Shown here piece after piece: positions 24,355-33,924 of a DNA stretch of 64,000 nt. Position 1 is the first letter of the stretch. Every line of letters starts with the position of its first letter. Origin of the DNA: Flavobacterium flavigenum. Lineage in GTDB: Bacteria; Bacteroidota; Bacteroidia; Flavobacteriales; Flavobacteriaceae. A program made the position numbers and the translations under genes. The notes under the pieces were generated by a model. The model saw nothing but the letters and a program-made list of their open reading frames with translations, was not told the origin of the DNA and ran no database searches. The DNA is taken from the NCBI RefSeq assembly GCF_027111255.2, contig NZ_CP114285.2, forward strand, positions 4,836,001-4,900,000, in the 5' to 3' direction.

Positions 24355-26331
24355 ATGATCTTTTACAGACAAGACCTTACTGACACTCAATTACTGGATT
24401 TATATAAAAAAATACTCAAGCCACGTTTAATCGAAGAAAAAATGCTCATCCTGATCCGACAGGGCAAAGTATCAAAATGGTTTTCAGGAATTGGGCAGGA
24501 AGCAATTGCAGTAGGTGTTACAGCTGTTTTGGATGATTCAGAATATATATTGCCTATGCATAGAAATCTGGGGGTTTTTACTTCGAGAAATATTCCTTTG
24601 TACCGATTGTTTTCGCAATGGCAGGGAAAAGCAAATGGTTTTACAAAAGGCAGAGACCGTAGTTTCCATTTTGGAACCCAGGAATATAAAATTATTGGAA
24701 TGATTTCGCATCTGGGACCACAGTTAGGCATTGCAGATGGGATAGCTTTGGCAAATAAACTTCAAAACAATAAAAAAATAACAGCTGTTTTTACCGGTGA
24801 AGGCGCAACTAGCGAAGGTGATTTTCATGAAGCCTTAAATATTGCTGCAGTCTGGAAATTGCCCGTAATGTTTATCATTGAAAACAATGGTTACGGACTT
24901 TCTACACCTACAAATGAGCAGTATATGTGCGAAAACCTGGCAGATAAGGGCATTGGTTATGGTATGGAAAGCCATATTATTGACGGAAATAATATTTTGG
25001 AAGTTTATAACAAACTTTCAAAACTTAAGGAGCAGATGCAGGAAAATCCCCGTCCGGTTTTATTGGAATTTAAAACCTTTAGAATGCGTGGGCATGAAGA
25101 GGCGAGCGGTACAAAATATGTTCCTCAGGAATTGAGGGATGAGTGGAGTGAAAAAGACCCGGTTACCAATTATAGAAGATTTTTAACAGAAAGTGGTGTC
25201 CTGACAGCAGAATTCGACGAACAGCTTCATAATGAAATCAAACAGGAAATCGACGAAAATTTAGCTATAGCAAATGCAGAACCGGAAATTGTCCCGACTT
25301 ATGAAGGTGAATTAGCGGATGTTTATAAACCTTATGAGTATGAAGAAGTGATTCATTCATCAGAATCTAAGAATATTCGTTTTATAGATGCTATCAGAAC
25401 GAGTCTGGAACAGTCTATGAAAAAGCATGAAAATCTTGTTATGATGGGGCAGGATATAGCAGAATATGGAGGAGCTTTTAAAATAACTGATGGTTTTGTT
25501 GAGTTTTTTGGAAAAGCACGCGTTCGAAATACCCCAATTTGTGAAAGTGCCGTGGTTTCAACTGGAATGGGATTATCAATTAACGGCTATAAAGCAATTG
25601 TTGAAATGCAATTTGCAGATTTCGTTTCAACAGGTTTTAATCCGATTGTTAATTTGCTGGCAAAATCGCATTATCGCTGGGGTGAAAAAGCCGATGTTGT
25701 AGTACGTATGCCTTGTGGGGGTGGAACTCAGGCAGGACCTTTTCATTCACAGACAAATGAAGCCTGGTTTACCAAAACGCCTGGTTTAAAAATTGTATAT
25801 CCTGCTTTTCCGTATGATGCCAAGGGCTTATTAAATACTGCAATAAATGATCCGAATCCTGTTTTGTTTTTTGAGCATAAACTTTTATACAGAAGTATTT
25901 ATCAGGATGTTCCAAATGATTATTATACGATTCCATTAGGAAAAGCAGCACTTATAAAAGAAGGAGAGAAGATAACCATTATTGCCTTTGGTGCAACGGT
26001 TCACTGGGCATTGGAAACATTAGAAAAACATCCGGATATTGAGGCTGATTTGATTGATTTAAGAACATTGCAGCCTTTGGATACCGAAACTATTTTTGCA
26101 TCTGTCAAAAAAACGGGCAAAGTGATTATTTATCAGGAAGATACTTTGTTTGGCGGAATTGCCAGCGATATATCCGCTTTGATCATGGAACAGTGTTTTG
26201 AATATCTCGACGGACCGGTAAAAAGAGTTGCCAGTTTAGATTCTCCAATTCCGTTTACTAAGGCTCTGGAAGATCAGTTTTTGCCAAAAGAGCGCTTTGA
26301 AAAAGAACTTATGGACTTGCTGGCTTATTAG
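24355..26331 (+). CDS. 2-oxo acid dehydrogenase E1, fused alpha and beta subunits
   Basis: 658 residues. The alpha half (1 to about 330) contains MHRNLGVFT and the thiamine diphosphate motif running from TGEGATSEGDFHEALN (about 147-163) to IENNGYGLSTP. The beta half (about 345-658) opens with IRFIDAIRTSLEQSMKKHENLVMMGQDIAEYGGAFK and has the ESAVVSTGMGLSINGYKAIVEMQF and DLRTLQPLD segments. The fusion is typical for the branched-chain 2-oxo acid dehydrogenase E1 of Bacteroidota, making branched acyl-CoA for iso-fatty acids. No E2 or E3 gene is adjacent. Confidence 0.92.
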   Translation: MIFYRQDLTDTQLLDLYKKILKPRLIEEKMLILIRQGKVSKWFSGIGQEAIAVGVTAVLDDSEYILPMHRNLGVFTSRNIPLYRLFSQWQGKANGFTKGRDRSFHFGTQEYKIIGMISHLGPQLGIADGIALANKLQNNKKITAVFTGEGATSEGDFHEALNIAAVWKLPVMFIIENNGYGLSTPTNEQYMCENLADKGIGYGMESHIIDGNNILEVYNKLSKLKEQMQENPRPVLLEFKTFRMRGHEEASGTKYVPQELRDEWSEKDPVTNYRRFLTESGVLTAEFDEQLHNEIKQEIDENLAIANAEPEIVPTYEGELADVYKPYEYEEVIHSSESKNIRFIDAIRTSLEQSMKKHENLVMMGQDIAEYGGAFKITDGFVEFFGKARVRNTPICESAVVSTGMGLSINGYKAIVEMQFADFVSTGFNPIVNLLAKSHYRWGEKADVVVRMPCGGGTQAGPFHSQTNEAWFTKTPGLKIVYPAFPYDAKGLLNTAINDPNPVLFFEHKLLYRSIYQDVPNDYYTIPLGKAALIKEGEKITIIAFGATVHWALETLEKHPDIEADLIDLRTLQPLDTETIFASVKKTGKVIIYQEDTLFGGIASDISALIMEQCFEYLDGPVKRVASLDSPIPFTKALEDQFLPKERFEKELMDLLAY

Positions 26332-26393
26332 AACCAAAAAATAAGGACTGATTTAAATTATCTAAATAAAATATTACTTCAATACATTAAAAT

Positions 26394-28136
26394 ATGAAAA
26401 AACTGTTTGTTTCAATTTTTACGCTTACATTGTTTATTTCCTGTAATAAAAGCACGAAGTCTGGTGATGACAATGCTTTAGACAAAAAATTTGACAAATA
26501 TAAAGATGGTTTTGTTACCTCTTTGTGGAAAATGAATCCGGGATGGGCTTCTGCTGTCGGCTATCATAAATTAGACAGCGTTTTGGTGGTTCCTGATGCT
26601 GCGGCAGACCAAGCACAGCTTGATTTTGCAAATGTGCAATTAGACTCTTTAAAGAAATATGATATTGAAGACTTATCCGATAAAAATAAAACAGATTATC
26701 ACATGATAAAAAATCATTTGGAATCTGTAATTTTCGGTATCAAAGAATTAAAATCATCACAATGGAATCCATCTGAATATAATGTCTGTGGTGCATTTGC
26801 AGAAATTCTAAATGGTAAATATGATTCCCTTGAAGTGCGCCTGCGTTCTTTTAATGCTAAAATGAATGGAATTCCGGCTTATTATGAAGCAGCCAAAAAG
26901 AATATCAAAAACCCAACAGTTGAACATACAGAACTTGCAATCGCACAAAACATAGGAGGTTCTTCTGTTTTTGAAGCAGATTTAAATGATGCGCTTTCGA
27001 AAAGTAAACTGACGCCTGCAGAGAAAAAAGAAATTCAGGACAAAGCAAAAGTTTCGGTAAAAGCAATTAAAGAATATGCTGAATGGCTTAAAAATCTGCC
27101 AAATAAAACACCTCGTTCTTTTCGATTAGGAGCTTATTTGTATGCTAAAAAGTTTAGTTTTGATATTCAGTCCGGTTATTCTACAGATGAAATTTATAAA
27201 ATTGCCGTTGATCACAAAAAAGACCTGCATGATAAAATGTTTGCTTTGGCTGATAAACTTTGGTCAAAATACAAAGGAAGCCAGACAAAACCTGCCAATA
27301 AGCTGGATTTAATTAAACAGGTTATTGATCAGATATCATTGAAACATACGACACCTGAAAAATTCCAGTCTGAAATTGAAAAACAGATTCCTGAACTTAC
27401 GGCTTATGTAAAAGAAAAAGATTTATTGTATATTGATCCTTCAAAACCATTGGTTGTTCGTAAAGAGCCTGCTTATATGGCCGGAGTTGCAGGTGCTTCA
27501 ATCTCTGCGCCGGGTCCTTATGACAAAAACGGAAATACCTATTATAACGTAGGCAGTATGTCTGGCTGGACGGCCGAAAATGCTGAAAGTTATTTAAGGG
27601 AATACAACGATTATATTTTACAGATTTTAAATATTCACGAAGCAATTCCTGGACATTATACACAGCTGGTTTACAGCAATCAGTCGCCAAGTATTATCAA
27701 ATCTATTCTTGGTAATGGCGCAATGATTGAAGGGTGGGCTGTTTATGCAGAAAAGATGATGCTGGAAAGCGGTTATAAAAATTCTGACGAAATGTGGCTG
27801 ATGTATTACAAATGGAATTTAAGAGCAACGTGTAATACCATTTTGGATATTAGTGTTCACACCAAAAATATGTCTAAAGAGGATGCCCTGGATTTACTTA
27901 TCAAAGAAGCTTTTCAGCAGCAGGCAGAAGCAGAAGGAAAATGGAAACGTGTTACATTGTCCCAGGTGCAATTATGTTCTTATTTTACAGGATATACCGA
28001 AATTTACAATTTAAGGGAAGAGCTTAAAAAGAAAAAAGGGGAGAATTTTAACCTTAAAAAATTCCATGAGAAATTTTTAAGTTTTGGAAGTGCTCCGGTT
28101 AAATATATCAGAGAGTTAATGTTGTCTGAAGAATAA
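26394..28136 (+). CDS. DUF885 family lipoprotein (putative metallopeptidase)
   Basis: 580 residues. Lipoprotein signal MKKLFVSIFTLTLFISC with the lipid-modified Cys at residue 17. The DUF885 signature HEAIPGHY occupies residues 415-422 and is followed by MIEGWAVYAEKMMLESGY, giving a gluzincin-like zinc site. The domain fills most of the protein, as in other family members. Substrate unknown; by family it is a likely peptidase on the periplasmic or outer side. It follows the E1 gene by 62 bases and is followed by a strong bidirectional terminator. Confidence 0.88.
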   Translation: MKKLFVSIFTLTLFISCNKSTKSGDDNALDKKFDKYKDGFVTSLWKMNPGWASAVGYHKLDSVLVVPDAAADQAQLDFANVQLDSLKKYDIEDLSDKNKTDYHMIKNHLESVIFGIKELKSSQWNPSEYNVCGAFAEILNGKYDSLEVRLRSFNAKMNGIPAYYEAAKKNIKNPTVEHTELAIAQNIGGSSVFEADLNDALSKSKLTPAEKKEIQDKAKVSVKAIKEYAEWLKNLPNKTPRSFRLGAYLYAKKFSFDIQSGYSTDEIYKIAVDHKKDLHDKMFALADKLWSKYKGSQTKPANKLDLIKQVIDQISLKHTTPEKFQSEIEKQIPELTAYVKEKDLLYIDPSKPLVVRKEPAYMAGVAGASISAPGPYDKNGNTYYNVGSMSGWTAENAESYLREYNDYILQILNIHEAIPGHYTQLVYSNQSPSIIKSILGNGAMIEGWAVYAEKMMLESGYKNSDEMWLMYYKWNLRATCNTILDISVHTKNMSKEDALDLLIKEAFQQQAEAEGKWKRVTLSQVQLCSYFTGYTEIYNLREELKKKKGENFNLKKFHEKFLSFGSAPVKYIRELMLSEE

Positions 28137-28155
28137 AAATTTTAAGATTACTGAT

Positions 28156-28200
28156 TATCTAAAAAAGGGCCTGATAAATTATCAAGCCCTTTTTTAGATA
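28156..28200. terminator. Bidirectional terminator between convergent genes
   Basis: TATCTAAAAAAGGGC (28156-28170) and GCCCTTTTTTAGATA (28186-28200) form a 15-bp stem with A and T tracts on opposite sides. It can serve the DUF885 gene (+) and the small gene at 28237 (-). Confidence 0.85.
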
Positions 28201-28236
28201 TTTTAATCAAAGGAAATCTAGAGAAAGGAAATTTAA

Positions 28237-28644
28237 TTATTTCAGATCAGATTCCTTTTCAAATAGCTGTACCTGACTTTTTAACCTTTCAATCAATAAA
28301 TTCATCATTCTTTTGTTTAAACTTGATGAATTTTGGATATAAGTGTCGTATTCCTGAATTGTAAAAAGTGCCATAACAATTCCTTTTAAAGAATTTCTGA
28401 ATTTGATATCTTTTTGGATAGAATTTTCTATAGTCTGGATTTTCTTTTCGACAGTATAAGAATAAAAATCAGCTTTGTTTTTATTTACATAGTTGATGAA
28501 GACAGCAATGAATAAATCATTCTGAAATTTTAAAATCGGTCTAATGGTTTGGTTTTGAAAAATTTCATCAGGTGATGACTGAGCGCTTATAGTTCCTAAA
28601 GTTTCGCCTCTGAATTCTTTTAAAAAAGTGTCTCTGTCTGCCAT
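28237..28644 (-). CDS. Conserved Flavobacteriia protein of unknown function
   Basis: 135 residues, soluble, probably helical, with no signal peptide or membrane segment. It opens with MADRDTFLKEFRGETLGTISAQSS and ends with a highly charged helix. Similar proteins occur in flavobacteria and are sometimes labelled glyoxalase without visible support; no VOC module ends are seen here. Alone on the minus strand between two plus-strand genes. Confidence 0.7.
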   Translation of the reverse strand: MADRDTFLKEFRGETLGTISAQSSPDEIFQNQTIRPILKFQNDLFIAVFINYVNKNKADFYSYTVEKKIQTIENSIQKDIKFRNSLKGIVMALFTIQEYDTYIQNSSSLNKRMMNLLIERLKSQVQLFEKESDLK

Positions 28645-28850
28645 GGTTTTTATTTAAAATTATAAAAATATCTTCTATAAAGATAGGTTCCCCGGATTTA
28701 GTTACTGACAATTCTAAAAAAAATAAGTTCATAAATTAAAATATTTCGTTGACTTTAATTTTTCGACTTTTAAAAGTGATTTTTAAAATAATTCAGCAGC
28801 AAATTTTCGAATTATTGAAATCGTAAGGATTAATAAAAAAACATAATCTG

Positions 28851-28884
28851 ATTATGGGAGTAAAAAACTATTTTTACCCATAAT
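28851..28884 (+). promoter_or_regulatory. Hairpin in the leader of the thioesterase gene
   Basis: ATTATGGGAGTAAAAA (28851-28866) can pair with TTTTTACCCATAAT (28871-28884), a 14-bp stem with a 2-base bulge and a 4-base loop, ending 10 bases before the ATG. It is too close to the start codon to be an ordinary terminator and could affect translation. Confidence 0.4.
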
Positions 28885-28894
28885 AAAATAAAAT

Positions 28895-29278
28895 ATGAGA
28901 TTTCACACCAGAAAATGGGTTAAACCCCAAGATTTAAATCCGAACGGAACTTTGTTCGGCGGACAGTTATTAGCCTGGATCGATGAAGAGCTTGCTTTGT
29001 ATTCGATTGTACAATTAGAAAACCCAAGAGTTGTGACCAAACACATGTCTGAAATCAACTTTAAAAGTTCAGCAAGACAGGGAGATATTGTAGAAATTGG
29101 AATCGATGTGGTAAAATTTGGAACCACTTCTTTAGTGCTTAAATGTGCTGTAAGAAACATGATGACCCGTGAAATCATCATCACAATTGATCAGACTACA
29201 ATGGTTAATTTAGGTGAGGATGGAAAGCCAAAACCACATGGAAAAACGAAAATAGAATTTGTGAAAGACCGTTTATAA
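28895..29278 (+). CDS. Acyl-CoA thioesterase, hotdog fold
   Basis: 127 residues, a single hotdog domain. NPNGTLFGGQLLAWIDEELAL contains the conserved Asn/Gly and catalytic Asp of the acyl-CoA hydrolase (YciA/BACH-like) group, and VTKHMSEINFKSSARQGDIVEIG follows in the usual order. Hydrolysis of short to medium acyl-CoA is expected from the family. A strong hairpin lies just before the start codon. Confidence 0.88.
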   Translation: MRFHTRKWVKPQDLNPNGTLFGGQLLAWIDEELALYSIVQLENPRVVTKHMSEINFKSSARQGDIVEIGIDVVKFGTTSLVLKCAVRNMMTREIIITIDQTTMVNLGEDGKPKPHGKTKIEFVKDRL

Positions 29279-29378
29279 ATTATTACACATACAACCATAT
29301 AAGTAAAATAAGTTCGTGTAACTTTTCGTTAAGCTTCTATTTACTTAACATTCTTAAATGGTAAAAAAAACTATTGAA

Positions 29379-29804
29379 ATGTTTAAAAAAATTATAACGG
29401 CTTCGGTATTATTTGCTTTTTTAATTTCCTGTAATTCTAAAGAAGAAAAGGATAGATACAATCATTTTGTCTACAGGGCTGTAAACAATAAGGACACAGC
29501 AATTTTAGCAATTCATATGAGTGATAAACGTTTTTATGGCCGCTATGAAATAGCGTACTATGAAATTGGTAAAGATTCAGGAGATGTAAAGGGAGATATA
29601 AAAGGTGATACTTTAAGAGGCGATTTTCATTATATATCCAACGGCGGAGGATGGAAAAGGGTCCCAATTGCTTTATTAAAGAAAGAAAACAAACTGCTTT
29701 TAGGAAATGGCGTAATAGGAACTTACATGAACCTCCCGTGTTTTTTGCCCGGAACTCTTAATTATGATGAAACAAAGTTTATTTTTAAAGAGATTAAAAA
29801 ATAG
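29379..29804 (+). CDS. Small lipoprotein of unknown function
   Basis: 141 residues from the ATG at 29379; an ATG at 29358 in the same frame would add seven residues. The signal MFKKIITASVLFAFLISC ends in a lipobox with Cys18 and is followed by a charged linker. The mature part is beta-rich (RFYGRYEIAYYEIGKDSG, DTLRGDFHYISNGG). The family was not recognised. The stop codon overlaps the left arm of the terminator at 29803. Confidence 0.75.
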   Translation: MFKKIITASVLFAFLISCNSKEEKDRYNHFVYRAVNNKDTAILAIHMSDKRFYGRYEIAYYEIGKDSGDVKGDIKGDTLRGDFHYISNGGGWKRVPIALLKKENKLLLGNGVIGTYMNLPCFLPGTLNYDETKFIFKEIKK

Positions 29805-29840
29805 TTCAGATTCTCAGGTTTACTCCTGAAAGTCTGAACT
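29803..29840. terminator. Inverted repeat between convergent genes
   Basis: AGTTCAGA (29803-29810) with TCAGG, then CCTGA and TCTGAACT at the right arm up to 29840, with small internal mismatches. It lies between the lipoprotein stop and the MscS stop, 5 bases from the latter. Confidence 0.6.
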
Positions 29841-29844
29841 AAAT

Positions 29845-31104
29845 TTACTTGTCTAAATATCCAATAGCAGAAGGCAGTTCGAATAGTTCCAGATCAAAAT
29901 ATACAACAGAAGCCATAACGTGGTCAAAAATGTCAGCCATGATATACTCGTAATTGGCCCAGCGCTTGTCACTCGAAAACACATAAATTTCCAAAGGAAC
30001 ACCATGTGCGGTTGATTGCAGCTGACGGCATACAATGTGCATATTTTTATTTAATCCGGGATGATCTAAAAGATATTGTATAATATATTTTCTGAACAAA
30101 CCTAAATTGGTCATATTTCGCCCATTTAGACTCAGGGTTTTGTCTATACCCCGCAAGTCATTGTATTTGTCAATTTCAGCTTGTCTTGATTCAATGTAAG
30201 AGGTGATCAATTGTATTTTTTTCATATGATGCAAATCTTCATCATTCAAAAAACGAATGCTGCTGCTCTTAATCAGGATATGCCTCTTGATGCGTCTTCC
30301 GTCAGAGTTTTGCATCCCGCGCCAGTTCTGAAATGAATCTGAACTTAAGGCATAGGTTGGGATAGTAGTGATTGTATTGTCAAAATTGCGGACTTTTACC
30401 GTTGTCAGGTTAATTTCGATCACATCGCCATCGGCACCAAATTTATCCATTGTAATCCAGTCACCAATACGAACCATATCGTTAATGGATACCTGAACAC
30501 TGGAAACAAATCCCAGGATTGTATCTCTGAATATAAGAATAATAATTGCAGAAAGTGTTCCCAGAATAGTCAGTAATTCGCCTCTTTTCATTCCGAATAA
30601 AGTCGAAACAATAAGGGCAATTCCAAAAATCCAAAGCACGATCATAATTACCTGAACGAAACTATCAATCGGTTTGTCGCTGTATTCGGGTTTGTTTTTT
30701 AAATAATCACGTAAAGCATTAAAAATAGTTCTGACAATCCATAAGGTGATCAGTACGATATAAACGCCTACTATTTTTCCGAACATCAGTTCCCAATACT
30801 CATACCGGTCCAAAATGATGGGAACGGCTTTGTAAATAAAGAAAAACGGAATTAAGTAAGCGGTGTATTTTGTGGTTTTGTTATTAATTAAATAGTCGTC
30901 AAACTTGGTTTTGGTTCGCTGGGCAAAAATCGCAGTAAGTGTCACCAATACAAATTTGGCCAAATAATAAATAGCATAAGCCAGCGCCAGCATAATGGCA
31001 ATATTAAAGATTAGGCTAATGTAAGACGCAAAGTTGCGGCTCATTCCCCAATCCCTGAAAAGGGGATATAAAAAGTTGAATATTTTATCCAAAAACTTAT
31101 GCAT
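29845..31104 (-). CDS. MscS family mechanosensitive channel (YbdG-like)
   Basis: 419 residues. About five membrane segments occupy residues 25-200 (for example 27-53, 75-95, 105-125, 155-172, 178-195). The pore-lining and beta-domain part reads FRDTILGFVSSVQVSINDMVRIGDWITMDKFGADGDVIEINLTTVKVRNFD. This long form with an insertion in the C-terminal domain resembles E. coli YbdG, a miniconductance channel tied to mild osmotic shock. The start overlaps the end of the DUF3817 gene by 8 bases, suggesting coupled translation. Confidence 0.9.
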   Translation of the reverse strand: MHKFLDKIFNFLYPLFRDWGMSRNFASYISLIFNIAIMLALAYAIYYLAKFVLVTLTAIFAQRTKTKFDDYLINNKTTKYTAYLIPFFFIYKAVPIILDRYEYWELMFGKIVGVYIVLITLWIVRTIFNALRDYLKNKPEYSDKPIDSFVQVIMIVLWIFGIALIVSTLFGMKRGELLTILGTLSAIIILIFRDTILGFVSSVQVSINDMVRIGDWITMDKFGADGDVIEINLTTVKVRNFDNTITTIPTYALSSDSFQNWRGMQNSDGRRIKRHILIKSSSIRFLNDEDLHHMKKIQLITSYIESRQAEIDKYNDLRGIDKTLSLNGRNMTNLGLFRKYIIQYLLDHPGLNKNMHIVCRQLQSTAHGVPLEIYVFSSDKRWANYEYIMADIFDHVMASVVYFDLELFELPSAIGYLDK

Positions 31105-31384
31105 TATTTTCTAAATACTTTTTCTCAACATAGAACGTTCCAAAGGGAATAAGCGAAGCAATCAGGATAATTCCGAATGTTTTCAAGTCCCACTTTTGAG
31201 ATTTTCTTAGTAAAAAAGCCAATAAGATGTAACCTATAAATAAGATTCCGTGACTCATTCCCAACGGCTGTAATAAGGTGTGATAGAGTTCCGGATTATT
31301 TGTTTTAATAAAAAGCATATTTGCGAATAAAACTAAATAAGAGATTCCTTCTAAAATGGCAGTAACTTTAAAAATCTTAAGCAT
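31097..31384 (-). CDS. DUF3817 membrane protein
   Basis: 95 residues with three hydrophobic segments (about 10-27, 43-60, 68-86). LEGISYLVLFANMLFIK and the PLGMSHGILFIGYI motif are characteristic of DUF3817, a small integral membrane family of unknown role. It overlaps the MscS start by 8 bases and is the first gene of that pair. A minus-strand TAATTTTG at 31410-31417 is a possible -7 box. Confidence 0.85.
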   Translation of the reverse strand: MLKIFKVTAILEGISYLVLFANMLFIKTNNPELYHTLLQPLGMSHGILFIGYILLAFLLRKSQKWDLKTFGIILIASLIPFGTFYVEKKYLENNA

Positions 31385-31460
31385 GATCTGTTTTTTGAAT
31401 TAATAACCGCAAAATTAAGTATTATCCATCATTATTGGAGTATGTGTACTAAAAGTAATT

Positions 31461-31468
31461 TACTTTTG
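31461..31468 (+). promoter_or_regulatory. -7 promoter box of the DUF6155 gene
   Basis: TACTTTTG matches TAnnTTTG, 18 bases before the ATG at 31487, with TTG at 31435-31437 a little farther upstream than usual. Confidence 0.4.
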
Positions 31469-31486
31469 TAATCTTAAACTTTGAGT

Positions 31487-32020
31487 ATGAGCAAACGTGA
31501 TTTAAAAAAATATTTGACGGGACTAAATAAGGAACAGCTGGAGGAGCAAATTATTGAACTCTATGAGAAATTTAGTCCTGTAAAAGTCTTTTATGATTTT
31601 GTTTTTAATCCGAAAGAAGACAAGCTTTTGCAGGAAAGCAAAACTAAAATCTCTCATGAATATTTTCCAGTCAAAAAGCCCGGTGCAAGATGGCGTCCTA
31701 AAGCCAAGATGCGTCGCTCTGTAGCTCAAAAAATCATTAAGCATTTTATTTCATTGGGAGTTGACTCATTTGTGATTGCAGATGTGATGCTTTATAATAT
31801 CGAAATTGCCCAAACCTATTCATCAGGAAACTTTATCAAACAGGAATTATTCTATAAAAGCATGCTGAATTCTTTTGAACAGGCAGTAAATTTTGTGATT
31901 TCTAATGGGGTTTTAAGTGAATTTAAGCCAAGAATTATTGCAATCCAACAAGAAACTATGCAACAAAAGTGGAAAAACAAATACGAATTTGAAGCTATTT
32001 TAGAGAAAATAGACTTATAA
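31487..32020 (+). CDS. DUF6155 family protein
   Basis: 177 residues, soluble, highly charged, mainly helical. It opens MSKRDLKKYLTGLNKEQLEEQIIELYEKFSPVKVFYDFVF, a pattern shared by the DUF6155 group in Bacteroidota and Firmicutes. The ATG at 31487 is preferred over the upstream TTG in frame. Function unknown. It is followed 108 bases later by the helicase gene, which has its own promoter box. Confidence 0.75.
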   Translation: MSKRDLKKYLTGLNKEQLEEQIIELYEKFSPVKVFYDFVFNPKEDKLLQESKTKISHEYFPVKKPGARWRPKAKMRRSVAQKIIKHFISLGVDSFVIADVMLYNIEIAQTYSSGNFIKQELFYKSMLNSFEQAVNFVISNGVLSEFKPRIIAIQQETMQQKWKNKYEFEAILEKIDL

Positions 32021-32100
32021 ATGCGTTTCTCATAAAAAATCTTATTTAAAAAAAACATTTATTTTAGGTTAAAATACAATGAATAACTGTTTTTTAGATG

Positions 32101-32108
32101 TACTTTTG
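32101..32108 (+). promoter_or_regulatory. -7 promoter box of the helicase gene
   Basis: TACTTTTG is an exact TAnnTTTG match, 20 bases before the ATG at 32129. No clear -33 element. Confidence 0.45.
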
Positions 32109-32128
32109 CAAAAATCGAAAAAAATACA

Positions 32129-33667
32129 ATGTCTCAAAACACTTTAGAAATAGAAAGAGAAGATAAAAAAGAACTTTACGCTTACCAAAAGGGCGATATT
32201 GATGCCATTTTTGATCGTTTAGACAATGCTCCGCCCCAACATCATTTATTATATCAATTGCCTACTGGTGGTGGAAAAACAGTAATCTTTTCCGAAATAG
32301 TTCGTCGTTATTTGGCACATAATAACAAAAAGGTAGTCGTTCTGACACACCGTATCGAGCTTTGCAAGCAGACTTCAAAAATGCTGAAAGGCTTTGGAGT
32401 TTCTAATAAAATCATCAATAGTAAGGTAAAAGAATTGCCGGATCAAAACGATTACTCGTGTTTTGTTGCAATGGTTGAGACTTTGAAAAACCGTATCAAT
32501 GACGAAAAACTACACTTAGATAATATTGGTTTGGTGATTATTGATGAGGCACATTACAATTCATTCAGAAAATTATTAAACTCGTTCAAAAATGCCTTTA
32601 TTCTTGGAGTAACCGCTACACCATTGAGTTCAAATATAAAGTTACCAATGCATCAGAGTTATGATGAACTTATTGTGGGTGATACCATTAGTTCATTAAT
32701 AGATAAAGGATTCCTTGCCAGGGCTACAACATACAGTTATGATGTAGGTCTGACTTCGTTAAAGGTAGGTATCAACGGTGATTATACGGTAAAATCTTCT
32801 GATGATTTGTATACCAATACCATGATGCAGGAAAAATTGCTGCATGCCTATACTGAACGCTCTTTAGGTAAAAAGACTTTAATTTTCAATAATGGTATTC
32901 ATACTTCATTATACGTGTATGATACTTTTAGGGAAGCAGGTTACGATATCAGACATCTCGACAATACAAGCAGTTCAGAAGAACGAAAAGAAATATTGGC
33001 ATGGTTCAAAAAAACTCCGGATGCTATCCTGACTTCTGTCGGAATCTTAACGACTGGGTTTGATGAGCCTACGGTTGAAACAATTATTTTGAACAGAGCT
33101 ACAAAATCATTGACATTATATTACCAGATGATTGGACGCGGATCCCGAAAATTGCCTGGTAAAGATGAATTTACAGTAATTGATCTGGGTAATAATGCAG
33201 CCCGTTTTGGTTTATGGAGTGAGCCGGTAAACTGGCAGCATATTTTTAAATCACCGGAATTTTATTTGGAGAACTTGCGTGATGATACCGAAATCGAAAT
33301 GTTTTTCAAATACAGCATGCCGCCTGAATTACGTGCAAAATTCAGTAAAACAGCTGATGTTACATTTGATGTTGATGAAGAACACAAATTAGCGATTAAG
33401 CAAAATTTACGTTCAAAGATTGTATTAGATAAATCACTGGAACAGCATGCAGCAATGTGTGTCGATAATACCGAAACACTTCAGGAAGCAAAAGCTTTGG
33501 CTAAAGAACTTGATGATGATATCGAATGCCGCATTAAGCGTTATGCGAAATGTCTGAGCCAATGCAGTAAAAATTACCGCGAATGGCTGGTTGATGACTA
33601 CAAGAAAAACTTGACGTTATTAATTGGTAAAAAATATCGTGAAAAAATCATGAACGAACCGGATTGA
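32129..33667 (+). CDS. DEAD/DEAH box (superfamily 2) helicase
   Basis: 512 residues. Motif I PTGGGKT is at residues 45-51, motif Ia VVLTHRIEL, motif II DEAH in LVIIDEAHYNSF, motif III GVTATPLSS, and the C-terminal helicase domain shows TTGFDEP and QMIGRGSRKLPGKDEF (motif VI). The architecture is like RadD/YejH and related SF2 helicases that act on DNA damage, with a short C-terminal extension carrying several Cys (AAMCVDNTE, CRIKRYAKCLSQC) that could form a metal site. It stands alone. Confidence 0.9.
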   Translation: MSQNTLEIEREDKKELYAYQKGDIDAIFDRLDNAPPQHHLLYQLPTGGGKTVIFSEIVRRYLAHNNKKVVVLTHRIELCKQTSKMLKGFGVSNKIINSKVKELPDQNDYSCFVAMVETLKNRINDEKLHLDNIGLVIIDEAHYNSFRKLLNSFKNAFILGVTATPLSSNIKLPMHQSYDELIVGDTISSLIDKGFLARATTYSYDVGLTSLKVGINGDYTVKSSDDLYTNTMMQEKLLHAYTERSLGKKTLIFNNGIHTSLYVYDTFREAGYDIRHLDNTSSSEERKEILAWFKKTPDAILTSVGILTTGFDEPTVETIILNRATKSLTLYYQMIGRGSRKLPGKDEFTVIDLGNNAARFGLWSEPVNWQHIFKSPEFYLENLRDDTEIEMFFKYSMPPELRAKFSKTADVTFDVDEEHKLAIKQNLRSKIVLDKSLEQHAAMCVDNTETLQEAKALAKELDDDIECRIKRYAKCLSQCSKNYREWLVDDYKKNLTLLIGKKYREKIMNEPD

Positions 33668-33674
33668 TAATTTT

Positions 33675-33835
33675 TTGTTTCAGGTTTGATGTTTCAGGTT
33701 TAAAAATATCAAGACGTGCTAGTTGAACGCATTAAAGTTTGGCATTGAAATTGAAATTGATTTTACCATTAAGTTTGATTTTTGAACTTGATATTGAATT
33801 TTGCCATTGTCATTGAAATTGATTTTTAGAAGCTA
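33675..33835. repeat. Low-complexity intergenic repeats
   Basis: First a GTTTCAGGTTTGATGTTTCAGG half-unit (same family as 12424), then several ATTGAAATTGATTTT units in direct and near-direct repetition to 33830. No gene is supported. Confidence 0.5.
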
Positions 33836-33841
33836 TTTCCT

Positions 33842-33909
33842 GCTGTCCACTGTATCTTTTGTGGCTAACCCCGCCACAAAAGGATGCCGTTCCCATCAGG
33901 GCTATAACG
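33842..33909 (-). repeat. Dispersed structured repeat, copy 3 (reverse orientation)
   Basis: On the minus strand: TAGCCCTGATGGGAACGG, then ATCCTTTTGTGGC (33873-33885) pairing with GCCACAAAAGATA (33853-33865), then CAGTGGACAGC. This is the most complete stem of the four copies. Other copies: 2914, 11181, 44221. Confidence 0.7.
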
Positions 33910-33924
33910 TGTAATCCATAAAAG

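Noticed and set aside
28237..28644. Glyoxalase label for the 135-residue protein
   Set aside because: No VOC module ends or metal ligands are visible; it is kept as unknown.
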